Assembly: GCF_003606365.2 (NCBI RefSeq)
Contig: NZ_CP031933.2
Coordinates: 496,001-560,000, forward strand
From: Companilactobacillus zhachilii
GTDB lineage: Bacteria; Bacillota; Bacilli; Lactobacillales; Lactobacillaceae
DNA length: 64,000 nt
Direction of reading: 5' to 3'
The position numbers and the translations under genes are program-made. How positions within the stretch are numbered: the stretch's first letter is position 1; the number at the start of each line of letters is the position of its first letter. Positions 56,425 through 64,000 of the stretch are shown here, piece after piece. The notes under the pieces were generated by a model. It had not been told where the DNA came from and did not search any database. It worked only from the letters and a program-made list of their open reading frames with translations.

Positions 56425-56856
56425 ATGAAAAATATTGGATATCTAGCACAAGATATTTCTATCTTACACAGACAATATTACAAGGATACTAGGGAGGAAT
56501 TCAACGAAATCAACTTGAATCCGACCGCTGCTTGTATTTTATTGGCAGTTAGTGATTATGAAAATATTAGCCAAAATCAGGTAGCCCGTTCATTAGTTAT
56601 TGATAAAGGCTTGGCGACCAGAGAAATCAATAAAATGGAAAAATTGAATTACCTGACAAAAACTGATGGGGCAGGCAAAACAAAGATTTTGAACCTGACT
56701 AAAGAGGGACAGTCGGTCGTAGATACAGTCCAAAAAATCAGAAGTAAATGGTGGGAAGACCGTTTTGCTAAATCAGGCATCACCCCAGATAGTCCATTAG
56801 TTTCTTCCATAGAAGCTGTGGTTTCAACGATTGTGGGGCCGGTCAACGAGAACTAG
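56425..56856 (+). CDS. MarR-family transcriptional regulator
   Basis: A 143-residue winged-helix dimer. NQVARSLVIDKGLATREINKM is the recognition region, and LNYLTKTDGAGKTKILNLTKEG the wing. It is divergent from alsS, with a palindrome in the alsS -35, so it likely represses alsSD and may respond to an acid or metabolite; the ligand is unknown. SD GGAGTGAAAG precedes the ATG. Confidence 0.87.
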   Translation: MKNIGYLAQDISILHRQYYKDTREEFNEINLNPTAACILLAVSDYENISQNQVARSLVIDKGLATREINKMEKLNYLTKTDGAGKTKILNLTKEGQSVVDTVQKIRSKWWEDRFAKSGITPDSPLVSSIEAVVSTIVGPVNEN

Positions 56857-57006
56857 CAAATAGACCGATATTTTTTGTTTTCATTTTTCATTTGCGAAGA
56901 TAAATATCAAGAAAAAACTTTGTTAATTTTACGGTAATAGTTATTAGAATACCTATTTTTTGCATTAAATAATTAAAAGATAAATATGCTGTGGAGATGA
57001 TAGTGA

Positions 57007-57188
57007 GCCGCCTCCAGAAACCAGAAAATTAGGTCGCTGTGGGGACCGATTGGAGCCGAAGTGCGGTCTCCAATCTCGCTTTTGAACTTCGCAAAGTACG
57101 CGAATTTCAAAAGTCGTCTCGTGGTGTAAGGGATGAATCCCTAACACCACCTTCACAGCGACCTAATTTTCTGGTTCCTTCCGGCTAG
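57007..57188 (+). repeat. cloverleaf repeat family A, copy 4
   Basis: The clearest copy. AACCAGAAAATTAGGTCGCT pairs perfectly with AGCGACCTAATTTTCTGGTT, and the outermost AGCCG with CGGCT. Hairpins: GATTGGAG/CTCCAATC, CTTTTGAACTTCGC/GCGAATTTCAAAAG, and GTGGTGTAAGGGAT/ATCCCTAACACCAC. It lies in the 626-bp gap between marR and the convergent DtxR-family gene; the rest of that gap holds only a family B fragment (57297-57331) and a terminator. Confidence 0.95.
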
Positions 57189-57352
57189 TTTATTCTTTAT
57201 TTTGAATTAGGCAAAAGAAGATTGTATTCGTAATTACTTTTATACCAATAACGACTATAGCACTGAGACTTAAAGTACATTTTTCAGTTAAATAATAAGA
57301 GCCGCAATCCAGTTTTGGTTCTTTCTTAATTTTGGTTATAGAATAGAAAATA

Positions 57353-57406
57353 AAAAAGGCTAGATATCTCTTCTGGGTATAAATCCAGAAGAATATCTAG
57401 CTTTTT
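57353..57406 (-). terminator. terminator of DtxR-family gene
   Basis: Long arms (GGCTAGATATCTCTTCTGG and CCAGAAGAATATCTAGC) pair with small bulges; A/T runs flank both sides, and on the minus strand the T run follows the stem. Confidence 0.85.
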
Positions 57407-57482
57407 GCTTATGTTCAATTTCAAATAATATAGCACTTTTTAAAAGAGCGTTTGACAATGCGTGATTAGAAATCATGTATCC

Positions 57483-58160
57483 TCAAACACTTTTTTCCAT
57501 CGTTGAGATAGGGACTTTTTCGATCCGAATCATTTTCGTGATGTTTTTGGGTAAAATCTGTTTCAAATTATTGCGTAAATTAAGTACTACCATAGAGTGA
57601 TCATAATTATTAATATTGGTGATTTTGATTTGGTCAGATAAATGTAAGTCAATATTGTTCAAAATCTTAAAGAGATAATTATCTTCTGTAAAGTTGATGA
57701 TTTTGAAAATTGCTTCCGAAATATCTTGGTTGGCTAGCAATGATTCCTTAGTGAATTCGGGAATCTCACAATTGATCGGTATGACATTACCGTGCGGACA
57801 AGTTTCAGGATAGTCGAGATAGATATTTAGTCGATCAATCAATAATAAATCGGGATGATCCGATAGTTTGGTTGCTTTTTCGTAGATATCATTCATTGGA
57901 ATGTCGAGCTTTTCATAAAGCCATGTTTCAATCAAACGGTGCTGTTGAATCAACGGTATAACAGCATTTAATCCCTTTTTGGTCAATTTTGTCCCATAAT
58001 ATTTCGTATATTTAACCATGCCTAACTTTGATAAATGCTGTGTCCGGTCAGAAATGGATGCCTTACTCACGTTGGCTTTGACTGCTAAATCAATGTTATT
58101 AACGTTTTGAAAGCTACCACCTAATTCAAAAATAAGTCTTAAAAAATTTAAGTCATTCAA
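57483..58160 (-). CDS. DtxR/MntR-family regulator with altered metal site
   Basis: A 225-residue regulator with the DtxR plan: winged helix (1-65), dimerisation/metal domain (70-140) with HRLIETWLYEKL and CPHGNVIP, and a C-terminal SH3/FeoA-like domain (150-225). In Bacillus MntR the metal site uses a glutamate-rich EGIEHH segment. Here the aligned stretch is YEKATKLSDH (residues 93-102), so most ligands are replaced, although H74 is kept. It probably controls the divergent usp-mntH genes, but direct Mn sensing is uncertain. Confidence 0.82.
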   Translation of the reverse strand: MNDLNFLRLIFELGGSFQNVNNIDLAVKANVSKASISDRTQHLSKLGMVKYTKYYGTKLTKKGLNAVIPLIQQHRLIETWLYEKLDIPMNDIYEKATKLSDHPDLLLIDRLNIYLDYPETCPHGNVIPINCEIPEFTKESLLANQDISEAIFKIINFTEDNYLFKILNNIDLHLSDQIKITNINNYDHSMVVLNLRNNLKQILPKNITKMIRIEKVPISTMEKSV

Positions 58161-58213
58161 AGTTATTCACCACTTTTTTTCTATTTAAACTAGTTGCTCC
58201 TATATATGCAAGC

Positions 58214-58375
58214 TTATTTGGAAGGTCTTTTAAAAATTTTATCATCGGATAAGAGTACATTGGTGAAAATCCTCGAGTACATTCCAATTAAGACTTCTGA
58301 TGTTAGCCAATTAGTTGATAAGTAATCTTGGTTTTTGACATCGTTTATGCGTGCTTCTGTTTGCTCATCTTTCAT
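58214..58375 (-). CDS. small 53-residue protein upstream of DtxR-family gene
   Basis: A 53-codon gene on the minus strand with SD GGGGGA 5-6 bp before the ATG (start at 58375). The protein starts MKDEQTEARINDVKNQDYLS and ends with DDKIFKRPSK; the middle holds VLIGMYSRIFTNVLL, which may be a short amphipathic or membrane helix. It ends 53 bp before the regulator gene on the same strand, suggesting one transcript. No family recognised. Confidence 0.6.
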   Translation of the reverse strand: MKDEQTEARINDVKNQDYLSTNWLTSEVLIGMYSRIFTNVLLSDDKIFKRPSK

Positions 58376-58412
58376 AATTTCCCCCATTGATAGAGTAGTT
58401 TAATTGAATTAA

Positions 58413-58426
58413 TTAGTATTACCTAA
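58413..58426. promoter_or_regulatory. candidate metal-regulator box upstream of the small gene
   Basis: TTAGTATTACCTAA is near-palindromic (two mismatched positions) and resembles DtxR/MntR boxes. A related TTAGTAATCTAA lies at 58484-58495. Both are in the divergent control region; assignment is tentative. Confidence 0.3.
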
Positions 58427-58680
58427 TAAATGAACGAAAAAGACTATTAATAGGCGCTTACATACCATATGTATATTCGTTTATTAGTAATCTAATATAA
58501 ATCATTGATAAACCCTGTCATTAACGTTTTTAATATAGCATATTTATTTTAAATAAAATAGTTAAGTAAGGGGTAAACTTTTTCTTGTATACCTCATAAA
58601 TTTACATCCAATCCCTTTAAAATGGGCAAGTAAGCGATTTCTGATTTTTCTTAAAAATAATTGATGATTTTACATTTTTG

Positions 58681-58729
58681 TTAGGGTACCTTAAAAAGTA
58701 GTTTACAACGAATTAAATTGCGGTAGAAT
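58681..58729 (+). promoter_or_regulatory. usp-mntH promoter with MntR-like box
   Basis: TTAGGGTACCTTAA (58681-58694) is nearly palindromic around GGTACC, like DtxR/MntR operators. TTTACA (58702-58707), 16 bp and TAGAAT (58724-58729) form the promoter. The box lies just upstream of the -35. Confidence 0.5.
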
Positions 58730-58791
58730 GGTTTTTGGGAAGACGAGTTTGGCAAAGCTTGTCTTGAAAAATTGTATTGGAGGAGAGATCA

Positions 58792-59232
58792 ATGTCGAAG
58801 CAAAATAACACATTTGAACGTGTTTTAGTTGGTGTCGATGATTCGGCCGATGCCCAATTAGCTTTTCGATATGCGATGCACCGTTGTATAAAAGATGGTT
58901 CAACATTAATCATTACTTCTATTCTTGAAGATAATGAAATGAATGTTTACCAAGCATTGACTAAAGATTACGTTCATGGGGAACGTAAGGAACTTGAAAA
59001 TCACTTGAAAGAGTATCGTCAAGTTGCATTAGACGCCGGGGTTAAGAAGGTTGAACTTATGGTTGCCGAAGGAGATCCTGGTGAAACAATCGTTAAAGAT
59101 GTGATTCCAGCATCAGAAGCTGATCTTCTAGTTATCGGCTCACTTTCAAAGAAGGGTATCAGAAAGTATTTCGGTTCCCAAGCTGCCTATATGGCAAAAT
59201 ATTCACCAATCTCAGTAATGATTATTCGTTAA
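58792..59232 (+). CDS. universal stress protein, UspA family
   Basis: A 146-residue cytosolic Usp with the ATP-binding fold: VLVGVDDSADAQLAFRYA at the start, and the end GSLSKKGIRKYFGSQAAYMA with SPISVMIIR; the GX2GX9G(S/T) nucleotide signature is only partly kept (VIGSLSKKGI, FGSQ). ATG 58792 has SD GGAGGAGAG. It precedes mntH by 22 bp, and this usp-mntH pairing is common in lactobacilli. Confidence 0.9.
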   Translation: MSKQNNTFERVLVGVDDSADAQLAFRYAMHRCIKDGSTLIITSILEDNEMNVYQALTKDYVHGERKELENHLKEYRQVALDAGVKKVELMVAEGDPGETIVKDVIPASEADLLVIGSLSKKGIRKYFGSQAAYMAKYSPISVMIIR

Positions 59233-59254
59233 CAAATCAAAGGGGGAGATTAAT

Positions 59255-60910
59255 ATGGCTGAAAAGCGCAAATTAATCCAATATGCCAATGGTCCTTCAC
59301 TAGAGGAAATCAATGGTACAGTTTCAGTTCCAAAAGACAAAGGCTTTTTCAAAACACTACTTGCATATTCAGGACCCGGAGCATTAGTTGCCGTTGGTTA
59401 CATGGATCCAGGTAACTGGTCAACATCAATCACCGGTGGTCAAAACTTCCAATACCTATTAATGTCAGTTATTCTTATGTCTAGTTTAATTGCCATGTTG
59501 TTACAATATATGGCTGCTAAACTAGGCATAGTGAGTAAGATGGATCTGGCGCAAGCAATTCGTGCCAGAACAAGTAAATCACTAGGTATCGTTTTATGGA
59601 TTTTAACCGAGTTTGCTATTATGGCGACTGATATTGCCGAAGTTATCGGTGGTGCCATCGCTTTGTACCTATTATTTAATATTCCATTAGTAATTGCTGT
59701 TTTCATTACTGTTGGTGATGTTCTAGTATTGCTATTATTAACTAAAATTGGTTTCAGAAAAATTGAAGCTATCGTTGTATGTTTAATTCTTGTTATTTTA
59801 TTCGTATTTATTTATCAAGTTGCATTGTCAGATCCTAATTGGGGTGCTGCCTTTGCTGGTTTAGTACCAACAGGTAAAACTTTTGCAACAGGTCCAACAA
59901 TCGGTGGTCAAACACCACTTACTGGTGCGCTAGGTATCATCGGTGCCACTGTTATGCCTCACAATTTGTACCTTCACTCAGCTATTTCTCAAACAAGAAA
60001 AGTTGATCATGCTGATGAAAAATCAGTTGCACAAAATGTTCGTTTCTCAGCTTGGGATTCAAATATTCAATTAACAGCTGCTTTCTTCGTTAACGCTTTA
60101 CTATTAGTTATGGGTGTTGCCGTCTTCAAGAGTGGTGCTGTTAAAGATCCATCATTCTTCGGTTTGTACCAAGCTTTATCAGATACTTCAACTTTAAGTA
60201 ATGGTGTTTTAATTGCCGTTGCTAAGTCAGGTATTCTTTCAACATTGTTCGCTGTTGCTTTGTTAGCATCAGGTCAAAACTCAACTATTACTGGTACTTT
60301 ATCAGGTCAAGTTATCATGGAAGGTTTCGTTCACATGAAGATGCCTCTATGGTTAAGACGTTTAGTTACACGTTTGCTTTCAGTTATTCCTGTTCTTATC
60401 TGTGTTATGTTGACAAGTGGTAAGAGTTCAATTGACGAACACGTGGCTTTGAATGATTTGATGAATAACTCACAAGTCTTCTTGGCATTCGCACTTCCAT
60501 TCTCAATGTTGCCACTATTGTTAATGACAGATAGTGCCACAGAAATGGGTAACAAATTTAAGAATGCTGCTTGGATCAAAGGATTCGGTTGGTTCTCAGT
60601 TATTGCTTTGACATTCTTGAACCTTTACGGTTTACCAGGTCAAATTCAAGCCTTCTATGGTGATAAAATCACTGCTGCACAAACAACACAAGCTAACATC
60701 ATTGCTTGGGTATTGATTATCGCGGTTTTGGCGTTATTGGTATGGACATTGATCGATATGCATAAAGGTAATGAAAGACTTAAAGAATCATTGGCTGCTG
60801 AACATGTTGACTCAACTTATGCTCACTTAGCTAAGTTGTCAGCTGAAGCCGGTTCTGAAGAAGAATTCGACAAAGAAGCAACAAGTGAAAGAGATTCAGA
60901 ACAAAGATAA
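59255..60910 (+). CDS. mntH: Nramp-family manganese transporter
   Basis: A 551-residue proton-coupled Mn(II) importer with 11 membrane helices. The metal site is complete: D51-P-G-N54 in helix 1 (GYMDPGNWSTS) and M234-P-H236 in helix 6 (GATVMPHNLYLHSA). The C-terminal 60 residues are acidic and charged and extend beyond the core. SD AGGGGGAG precedes the ATG. Lactobacilli use high Mn for redox defence. Likely controlled by the divergent DtxR-family protein. Confidence 0.95.
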   Translation: MAEKRKLIQYANGPSLEEINGTVSVPKDKGFFKTLLAYSGPGALVAVGYMDPGNWSTSITGGQNFQYLLMSVILMSSLIAMLLQYMAAKLGIVSKMDLAQAIRARTSKSLGIVLWILTEFAIMATDIAEVIGGAIALYLLFNIPLVIAVFITVGDVLVLLLLTKIGFRKIEAIVVCLILVILFVFIYQVALSDPNWGAAFAGLVPTGKTFATGPTIGGQTPLTGALGIIGATVMPHNLYLHSAISQTRKVDHADEKSVAQNVRFSAWDSNIQLTAAFFVNALLLVMGVAVFKSGAVKDPSFFGLYQALSDTSTLSNGVLIAVAKSGILSTLFAVALLASGQNSTITGTLSGQVIMEGFVHMKMPLWLRRLVTRLLSVIPVLICVMLTSGKSSIDEHVALNDLMNNSQVFLAFALPFSMLPLLLMTDSATEMGNKFKNAAWIKGFGWFSVIALTFLNLYGLPGQIQAFYGDKITAAQTTQANIIAWVLIIAVLALLVWTLIDMHKGNERLKESLAAEHVDSTYAHLAKLSAEAGSEEEFDKEATSERDSEQR

Positions 60911-60922
60911 ATTAATAAAATA

Positions 60923-60952
60923 AAAAAGCGACCATATGGCCGCTTTTTTTTG
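60923..60952 (+). terminator. mntH terminator
   Basis: AAAAAAGCGACCA pairs with TGGCCGCTTTTTT (one mismatch) with a T run of eight, 12 bp after the stop. Confidence 0.88.
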
Positions 60953-61062
60953 TTGTCAAAATAGACTTTGAATTATGGTGCTCTAGTTTTTCAGAGTATG
61001 AAGATAGTAATCATCATATATTCCAAGTTAAATGTCATTCTGTATAAAAAACAACAAGTAAC

Positions 61063-61270
61063 CTAGCCGGAAGGAGCAAGAAGCTTAGGTCGCTGTGAAG
61101 GTGGCGTTATGGCTTTAGCCATTACACCACGGGACGACTTTTGAGACTTGCGGTTTATGCAAGGCTCAAAATCGAGACTTGCGGTTTATGCAAGGCTCAA
61201 AATCGAGACAAAAGACCTTGGCTTTTATCGGTCCTCACAGCGACCTAAATTTCTTGCTCCTGGAGGCGGC
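61063..61270 (-). repeat. cloverleaf repeat family A, copy 5 (duplicated hairpin)
   Basis: Begins CTAGCCGGAAGG and ends GGAGGCGGC. The first hairpin (minus strand) is GATAAAAG/CTTTTGTC, differing from the other copies on both sides (one G-U). The segment GAGACTTGCGGTTTATGCAA (start of a 31-bp unit) is duplicated at 61143-61173 and 61174-61204, so the second hairpin is present twice. The third is ATGGC-TAAA-GCCAT. It abuts the deformylase stop codon (4 bp). Confidence 0.93.
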
Positions 61271-61273
61271 AAA

Positions 61274-61684
61274 CTAAATCAAAACTCCTTCACAATGATC
61301 AACTTCATGTTGAATAATTTGGGCAATAAAATCAGAAAATTCTTGTGTATGTTCTTGAAAATTACTATCCAGATATTTAACGGTAATATTTTTATAACGC
61401 TTAGTCTGACGTTGACCACTTAAAGATAAGCAACCTTCAGAAGTTGTATATTCCTGACTTTTACTAATAATAGAAGGATTTATCATGGGTACATTCATCA
61501 TTCCCATTGAGAAAACAATGATTCGCTTGTTAACACCAATCATATTAGCGGCCATTCCGACGCAATTGTCTGAGTTCGCCTTTAAAGTATCAAGTAAATC
61601 GGTGACTACATTAAGGTCAGCTTTCGTAGCTAGTTCAGCTTTTTGAGAAAGTGATTTTGTATCATAATTAATTGGTTGTATCAT
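61274..61684 (-). CDS. def: peptide deformylase, short divergent type
   Basis: A 136-residue metal-dependent deformylase that removes N-formyl groups from new proteins. Motif 2 (EGCLS, C85) and motif 3 (H126-E127-V-D-H130) are intact, giving the metal ligands and catalytic Glu. Motif 1 is CVGMAANMIG instead of GVGLAAPQIG, so the conserved Gln is Met (M48). It is shorter than usual (160-190). It may be a second, specialised deformylase. Confidence 0.85.
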   Translation of the reverse strand: MIQPINYDTKSLSQKAELATKADLNVVTDLLDTLKANSDNCVGMAANMIGVNKRIIVFSMGMMNVPMINPSIISKSQEYTTSEGCLSLSGQRQTKRYKNITVKYLDSNFQEHTQEFSDFIAQIIQHEVDHCEGVLI

Positions 61685-61818
61685 TGTAAAATCTCCTATT
61701 TAAGATGTTGCAAAATTTTCAACCGCCAGCCCGATTTAACATGACTGAGTTCTAACGCGACTGAATGTGGCATTATCAGTATAATGGACTTGAGGAAAAT
61801 TAACTAGGAGGGTTATCT

Positions 61819-62628
61819 ATGAACTTGTTATTTGCGATTGACGACAATGTAACACAACAGTTAATGACAACACTTTATTCAATCAAGCAAAATTCTTCAA
61901 TTGAAAAGTATTCTGTCTATGTGATTCAGAATCCAAGGTTAAAGAAGAATGCTGAGATAAAGAGTTTTTGCCAAAAGCTAGGAATGCATTATCATCCAGT
62001 AGTGATTGATGATCACGAATTTGATGATGCGCCTACAACTGACCGTTATCCAAATACAATTTATTACCGTTTATTAGCTTACAAATATTTACCTAAGAAT
62101 ATTAAACGCATTTTATACTTAGATGTTGATATTTTAGTTATTAATGATTTGAAACCATTGGAAACGATTGATTTAAAAGATTACTGGTACGCTGCAGCTA
62201 GTCACACGTCGTTAGATATGACCGACGACTTTAACAAGTTACGATTAGGTAATTACGAGGCTGAGGGGTATTTCAATTCCGGTATTATGTTGATGGACTT
62301 GCAGGCAATTCGGGAACACGTTAAGGCAGAAGATATTTTTAACTATATTCAGAAAATGGGATTAACGTTGTTATTGCCAGATCAAGATATTTTGAATGGC
62401 TTGTATGGACAAAATATTATGAAGATTCCCGATGAAATTTATAACTATGATGCGCGGATGAATCCATTTTATTACGCTAAAAGTAATGGCAAATGGGATA
62501 TAGATTGGGTCATTGATCATACAGTAATCCTACATTTTTGTGGACGTGACAAACCTTGGCGACCAGAATATAAAGAACGTTTCTCCGGTTTATATAAACA
62601 CTATCAACATAAGGCGGAGCTGCTATAG
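61819..62628 (+). CDS. glycosyltransferase family 8 protein
   Basis: A 269-residue GT-A retaining glycosyltransferase, likely a galactosyl- or glucosyltransferase for wall or lipid polysaccharide. It shows LLFAIDDNVTQQL at the start, the DxD motif in ILYLDVDILV, GYFNSGIMLMDL, LPDQDILN and the closing HFCGRDKPW. SD AGGAGGG precedes the ATG. It is a single gene, followed by a terminator. Confidence 0.92.
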   Translation: MNLLFAIDDNVTQQLMTTLYSIKQNSSIEKYSVYVIQNPRLKKNAEIKSFCQKLGMHYHPVVIDDHEFDDAPTTDRYPNTIYYRLLAYKYLPKNIKRILYLDVDILVINDLKPLETIDLKDYWYAAASHTSLDMTDDFNKLRLGNYEAEGYFNSGIMLMDLQAIREHVKAEDIFNYIQKMGLTLLLPDQDILNGLYGQNIMKIPDEIYNYDARMNPFYYAKSNGKWDIDWVIDHTVILHFCGRDKPWRPEYKERFSGLYKHYQHKAELL

Positions 62629-62713
62629 ACCTGTTTTCGAACTTTATGAGCTGCCACTTTTTGCACCTAGAAACTAGTACATTAGTGTGTTATTTGAAAT
62701 ATAAATCAATATC

Positions 62714-62776
62714 AAAAGGGTTAGATGTTTTATTTGAATATATGTATTTAAATGAAATATATCTAGCCCTTTTTAT
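62714..62776 (+). terminator. terminator after GT8 gene
   Basis: AAAAGGGTTAGAT (62714-62726) pairs with ATCTAGCCCTTTT (62761-62773), one G-U or mismatch, with a T run after. It is 86 bp after the stop; the rest of the 62629-63163 gap holds family A copy 6 and the next promoter. Confidence 0.75.
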
Positions 62777-62938
62777 GTTTGATATAAGTTATTATGATTT
62801 TAAATTATTTTTTTATTTTTAACTGAAGATTGAAATGTTCAAAACATATTTAACCTCTGTCTTTATATCACCAACGATATGACGTCGTCTGTATTTTAAT
62901 AGATTTTCCAATTGTTTATCAAAAATACAACAAATAAC

Positions 62939-63105
62939 CTAGCCGGAAGGAGCAAGAAATTTAGGTCGCTGTGAAGGTGGTGTTAGGACTTTACTATTAC
63001 ACCACGGGACGACTTTTGAGACCTGCGGTTTATGCAAGGCTCAAAATCGAGACAAAAGACCTTGGCTTTTGTCGGTCCCCACAGCGACCTGCTCCTGGAG
63101 GCGGC
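62939..63105 (-). repeat. cloverleaf repeat family A, copy 6 (deleted arm)
   Basis: Closely related to copy 5 but without the hairpin duplication. The first hairpin is GACAAAAG/CTTTTGTC. The right closing arm has lost AAATTTCTT (9 bases), so the outer helix is broken, and the third hairpin is degraded. It looks like a decaying copy. Confidence 0.9.
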
Positions 63106-63126
63106 ACAGTACAAATAATATCAATG

Positions 63127-63157
63127 TGATATCACTTTAATATAAACGCGATATAAT
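63127..63157 (+). promoter_or_regulatory. palindrome and -10 of ribbon-helix-helix gene
   Basis: GTGATATCAC (63127-63136) is a perfect palindrome, with GATAT repeated at 63128, 63150 and 63161. TATAAT at 63152-63157 ends only 6 bases before the ATG and no SD is present, so the mRNA may be leaderless. The repeats are suited to autoregulation by the encoded protein. Confidence 0.55.
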
Positions 63158-63163
63158 ATAGAT

Positions 63164-63487
63164 ATGGCAGATAAGATGATTGCATTAAGATTAGATAAAG
63201 ATTTGTACGACCGGATTTCTGAAGATGCCAGTCGTGAAAATCGAAGTGTTAACAATTATATTGTCACTAAATTGAGTGAGACTGTACCCACCAATAATCT
63301 CGAGCAGCGCCAAATAGTAGGATCTGTCGTTCGAGGGGACAAGATCAATATGGCAAACGACTTGATTGAGGTTAAGGGTATTTACTATCGTTATGATTTG
63401 TTGGCAAATGATTCAGTTAACGAAACGGGGAATTATCAAGTGGTCAAAGCCAATGGTAATATCCTAACTATTCAGGAATTAAAGTAG
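63164..63487 (+). CDS. ribbon-helix-helix (Arc-type) DNA-binding protein
   Basis: A 107-residue protein. Residues 3-42 (KMIALRLDKDLYDRISEDAS, then ENRSVNNYIVTKL) are a ribbon-helix-helix domain; residues 55-107 are a small beta-rich domain of unknown function (YYRYDLLANDS). It lies 18 bp before an SPFH gene on the same strand. It could be a regulator of that unit; an antitoxin role is possible, but no toxin-like partner follows. Confidence 0.7.
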   Translation: MADKMIALRLDKDLYDRISEDASRENRSVNNYIVTKLSETVPTNNLEQRQIVGSVVRGDKINMANDLIEVKGIYYRYDLLANDSVNETGNYQVVKANGNILTIQELK

Positions 63488-63505
63488 AAAAGTAGGCGAA
63501 TAAAT

Positions 63506-64000
63506 ATGTTCGGATTGAAAACAGTTCATCAAAATCACGTTGGTTTGGTAGAAACATTGGGGAAGTATAGTCGTGAAGTCAGTGCCGGATTAAATTTTTA
63601 TATCCCTTTCTTTCAAAGAATTCAAATTGTTGATTTGGCAATGATTCCTTTGTCACTTCAAGGTTATTCAGTTATTACCAAAGATAATGCGGAAGTACAA
63701 ACTAACGTGACATTAAACTATCATGTGACGGATGCCCGCAAATTTCAATATGAGAACAGCAACTCGGTTGAGTCAATGATTCAATTAGTTCGTGGTCACT
63801 TGCGTGATATTATCGGTAAATTAGATTTGAATGAAGCTTTAGGTTCAACTTCTAAAATTAATGCTGATTTAGCGACTGCAATCGGGGACTTGACTGATAC
63901 TTATGGTATCAAAGTTGACCGAGTTAATATTGATGAATTGAAGCCATCGGCATCGATTACTGAATCAATGGAGAAACAAATTCGAGCTGACCGTGAGAAA
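63506..64000 (+). CDS. SPFH/band-7 (stomatin/flotillin-like) protein, partial
   Basis: The first 165 codons of a gene that continues beyond the window. MFGLKTVHQNHVGLVETLGK and GLNFYIPFFQRIQIVDLAMI begin an SPFH domain; the SVITKDNAEVQTNVTLNYHV and DLRDIIGKLDLNEAL-like blocks continue it. Such proteins form membrane-associated rings affecting proteases or membrane domains. A typical N-terminal membrane helix is not evident. Confidence 0.85.
   Translation, partial: MFGLKTVHQNHVGLVETLGKYSREVSAGLNFYIPFFQRIQIVDLAMIPLSLQGYSVITKDNAEVQTNVTLNYHVTDARKFQYENSNSVESMIQLVRGHLRDIIGKLDLNEALGSTSKINADLATAIGDLTDTYGIKVDRVNIDELKPSASITESMEKQIRADREK

Noticed and set aside
58376..58791. Lacto-usp type RNA upstream of the usp gene
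   Set aside because: That motif is known upstream of usp genes in lactic acid bacteria, but I see no long structured element in this AT-rich stretch, only short palindromes.

Overview
This window is an AT-rich chromosomal segment from a Gram-positive lactic acid bacterium of the Lactobacillaceae. The supporting genes are alsS-alsD, usp-mntH, a CpsC/D/B-type exopolysaccharide (EPS) operon, a LicT-controlled beta-glucoside operon and an S-layer-homology (SLAP) surface protein; the style resembles Companilactobacillus. The species is inference. I see no rRNA, tRNA, CRISPR array, prophage or intact insertion sequence. Many genes start with TTG behind a strong Shine-Dalgarno (SD) site.

Layout. 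1-980: degenerate coding debris, then a PemI/PemK (MazEF) toxin-antitoxin pair under a palindromic operator. 1448-3847: ppsA. 3904-4477: a cloverleaf-type repeat and short tandem arrays. 4478-6280: an unusual type I HsdM-HsdS fusion whose methyltransferase motifs look dead. 6418-19185: a complete EPS operon (Wzd/Wze/Wzh regulators, priming transferase, glycosyltransferases, Wzy-like polymerase, two tandem GT-D enzymes, galactofuranosyltransferase, glf, Wzx flippase, LCP attachment enzyme). 19711-24680: a second module with only two glycosyltransferases, a polymerase-like protein and a second Wzx, which probably borrows the first module's regulators. 24950-32545: a BIG2-domain exported protein, hicA/hicB, an HxlR-SDR divergent pair and a large repeat-rich surface adhesin. 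32706-34826: a drug efflux pump, a small membrane protein and a glutathione-peroxidase-type enzyme.

35216-39645: metE-metF, divergent from a LysR regulator, with a MET-box palindrome between. 39841-42992: a chloramphenicol acetyltransferase homologue, a second DHA2 efflux pump and a TetR regulator. 43092-43781: a membrane-anchored matrixin protease. 44260-47074: a glucose-superfamily PTS permease plus an esterase under a promoter with a CcpA (cre) site. 47445-51592: bglP-bglA-licT with a visible RAT/terminator antitermination switch. 51984-52898: an EamA transporter. 52962-53863: dprA broken by a frameshift in a run of seven A. 53907-56856: alsS-alsD opposite a MarR regulator. 57483-60910: a divergent DtxR-family regulator with a small upstream gene, then usp-mntH. 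61274-64000: peptide deformylase, GT8, a ribbon-helix-helix protein and the start of an SPFH/band-7 protein cut by the window edge.

The most unusual signal is not a gene. Six copies of a repeat of about 170-210 bp (family A) fold into a closing stem plus three hairpins. Several helices keep pairing while their sequence changes between copies, which is direct covariation inside one genome. A second hairpin family (B) also covaries and sits between transcription units, where it may end transcripts. I do not recognise family A as a named RNA or mobile element.
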